A program made the position numbers and the translations under genes. A stretch of DNA of 64,000 nt from Clostridium rectalis (GTDB lineage: Bacteria > Bacillota > Clostridia > Clostridiales > Clostridiaceae): contig NZ_UYZZ01000001.1 of the NCBI RefSeq assembly GCF_900626095.1, forward strand, positions 124,001-188,000, read 5' to 3'. Under the pieces are notes generated by a model, which was not told the origin of the DNA, did not search any database, and saw nothing but the letters and a program-made list of their open reading frames with translations. This document shows positions 62,385 through 64,000 of this stretch, in pieces. Position 1 is the stretch's first letter. Every line of letters begins with the position of its first letter.

Positions 62385-64000
62385 ATGTTAAAGGGAGTAA
62401 GTGCGTCAACAGGAATTGCTATAGGTAAGGCTTTAATATTAAAGGAACTGAATTATAATATACAAAAAAACAATGTGGAAAACGCAGAAAAAGAAAAGGA
62501 AAAACTAAATTTAGCTATAGATAGGGCAAAAGAGCAGTTAGAGAAAACTATTAAAAGTACAAAGGAAAAATTGGGGGAAGAAAAATCTAAGATATTTGAA
62601 GCACATTTACTTATGTTAGATGACCCAGAGTTTACAGGAGCTATAATTTCTAAAATAGAGGGAGATAAAATAAATTCAGAATATGCTGTAAAAACTACTA
62701 GTGATGAATTGGCTATGATATTTGAATCATTAGATGATGCTTACATGAGAGAGAGAGCAGCTGATATTAGAGATATAAGTAAAAGATTAATTAAAATATT
62801 AAATGGGGATGAAAGTTTATCCATTGAAGATATAGATCAGCAATGTATTATAATTGCCAATGATTTAACACCATCAGATACTGCTCAAATTAATAAGGAT
62901 TTAGTTTTAGGATTTGGAACCCAAATAGGAGGAGTTACATCACATTCAGCAATAATAGCACGTTCTATAGGTATTCCAGCAGTATTAGGGGTTGGGGAAG
63001 ATATTAAAACTATAAAAGAAAATGACATATTGATTCTTGATGGAGATAATGGAAATATCATAGTAAATCCTGCGGAGGATGTGCTAATTCAATATAGAGA
63101 AAAAATGCAGGAACAAAGAAAGTTTAGGGAAACTTTGTTAAAATTTAAAGAACAAGAGTCAATAACATTAGACAATAAAAAAGTTGAAGTTGTATCTAAT
63201 ATAGGTTCTATAGATGATGCAGAAAATGCTCTAAAAAATGGAGCGGAAGGAATAGGTCTTTTTAGAACGGAATTTTTATATATGTCTAAAGATAATCTTC
63301 CTACAGAACAGGAGCAATTTCAGGCTTATAAAGAGGTTTTGGAAAAACTAAATAACAAACCTGTAATAATAAGAACATTGGATATAGGTGGGGATAAAAA
63401 ACTAACATATCTTCCTATAGGAGAGGAATTAAATCCTTTTTTAGGGTATAGAGCTATTAGGTTATGTTTAGACAGAAAAGATATATTTAAAACTCAATTA
63501 AGGGCTTTACTTAGGGCTTCTGTATATGGAAATTTAAAGATAATGTTTCCGATGATATCAAATATACAGGAACTTAGGGAAGCAAAAGAAGTGTTAGAGG
63601 AATGTAAAGCAGAATTAAGAAAAGAAAAGATAGAGTTTAAAAATGATGTACAAGTAGGAATAATGATAGAGATTCCATCAGCAGCAGTATCATCAGATAT
63701 ACTTGCTAAAGAAGTGGACTTTTTTAGTATAGGAACTAATGATCTTATTCAATATACAATTGCAGTAGATAGAATGAATGAAAGAGTCTCCTATTTATAT
63801 GATTTTTTCAATCCAGCAGTATTAAAACTTATAAAGATGGTTATAGAAAATGGTCATAAAGAAGGTAAATATGTAGGCATGTGCGGAGAAATGGCTGGTA
63901 ATAAATATTTAATACCACTTCTATTAGGAATGGGATTAGATGAATTTAGTATGAGTGCATCTTCTATACTAAATGCTAGAAGAATAATAAGTGAATCAAA
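62385..64000 (+). CDS. ptsI: PTS Enzyme I, 3' end outside the window
   Basis: GAGGGAGG precedes ATG 62385, and 538 codons are open to the right edge. It phosphorylates HPr from phosphoenolpyruvate. The N-terminal region begins MLKGVSASTGIAIGKALIL. The phosphohistidine His187 is in GGVTSHSAIIARSIGIPAV. The PEP-binding domain shows GAEGIGLFRTEFLYM, TLDIGGDKKL, NPFLGYRAIRL and VGIMIEIPSAA and GTNDLIQYTIAVDR. No defect is visible. It must use an HPr encoded elsewhere, since the local gene is dead. Confidence 0.96.
   Translation, partial: MLKGVSASTGIAIGKALILKELNYNIQKNNVENAEKEKEKLNLAIDRAKEQLEKTIKSTKEKLGEEKSKIFEAHLLMLDDPEFTGAIISKIEGDKINSEYAVKTTSDELAMIFESLDDAYMRERAADIRDISKRLIKILNGDESLSIEDIDQQCIIIANDLTPSDTAQINKDLVLGFGTQIGGVTSHSAIIARSIGIPAVLGVGEDIKTIKENDILILDGDNGNIIVNPAEDVLIQYREKMQEQRKFRETLLKFKEQESITLDNKKVEVVSNIGSIDDAENALKNGAEGIGLFRTEFLYMSKDNLPTEQEQFQAYKEVLEKLNNKPVIIRTLDIGGDKKLTYLPIGEELNPFLGYRAIRLCLDRKDIFKTQLRALLRASVYGNLKIMFPMISNIQELREAKEVLEECKAELRKEKIEFKNDVQVGIMIEIPSAAVSSDILAKEVDFFSIGTNDLIQYTIAVDRMNERVSYLYDFFNPAVLKLIKMVIENGHKEGKYVGMCGEMAGNKYLIPLLLGMGLDEFSMSASSILNARRIISES

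Noticed and set aside
1-64000. CRISPR arrays, insertion sequences, prophage, tRNA or rRNA genes
   Set aside because: No regular direct repeats with spacers, no transposase or integrase frames and no tRNA-like or rRNA-like segments were found by eye.

Overview
The window is a very AT-rich stretch of a low-GC, anaerobic, spore-forming Firmicute. It is most likely a Clostridium sensu stricto (C. tetani / C. botulinum / C. sporogenes-like; species not determinable by eye). Supporting evidence: a CotH-type spore-coat protein, strong AGGAGG ribosome sites with frequent TTG/GTG starts, a CIRCE operator, a T-box leader, a GlcT/RAT antitermination system, and oxygen-independent hydrogenase and FAD/Fe-S dehydrogenase operons. 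No rRNA, tRNA, complete insertion sequence, prophage or CRISPR array was seen.

Layout. 1-4.5 kb: 3' part of a cotH-like gene, a decayed methyltransferase gene, and CIRCE-controlled htpG. 4.7-7.7 kb: a three-gene ABC importer of the TrpX/Y/Z type behind a leader that looks like a transcription attenuator. 8-9.6 kb: a one-domain Old-Yellow-Enzyme-like Fe-S flavoprotein and a flavodoxin-like protein. 9.9-14.9 kb: a secreted protein of unknown function, a bacitracin-type ABC exporter, a histidine kinase and a response regulator. 15.2-16 kb: a minus-strand gene with three tandem 48-residue repeats. 16.2-21.1 kb: a GlpA-like / FAD-oxidoreductase / DUF1667 operon, an AEC-family permease and a convergent GntR/FCD regulator. 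21.3-29.5 kb: a cytoplasmic [NiFe]-hydrogenase (cytochrome-b5-like protein, small and large subunits, maturation protease, a zinc-less HypA-like protein, HypF, C, D, E) without hypB.

30-38.5 kb: a 3D-domain cell-wall protein, cold-shock protein, a GNAT pseudogene, a PLP decarboxylase, topoisomerase III, an SDR, a DUF2284 protein and a MORN-repeat protein. 38.5-48 kb: a decayed gene, a T-box leader driving a sodium:amino-acid symporter, a YeiH exporter, an EmrB-type MFS pump, a YhhN protein, a purine permease and an AI-2E-family protein. 48-54.6 kb: a GH73 glucosaminidase, dihydropyrimidinase, and a second copy of the GlpA-like/FAD/DUF1667 trio behind a leader terminator. 54.6-58 kb: Fur-boxed feoA, a dead chemotaxis-receptor gene, a VanW protein and an aromatic-acid-exporter-like protein. 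58-64 kb: an unknown protein, the GlcT antiterminator, RAT/terminator, glucose PTS IICB and IIA, a dead HPr gene, and ptsI running off the right edge.

Two themes stand out. First, gene decay is common: five recognisable pseudogenes (methyltransferase, GNAT, an unidentified gene, chemotaxis receptor, HPr) plus one probable small one. Second, RNA-level control is frequent: the putative trp-type attenuator, the T-box, the leader terminator of the second trio, and GlcT/RAT.
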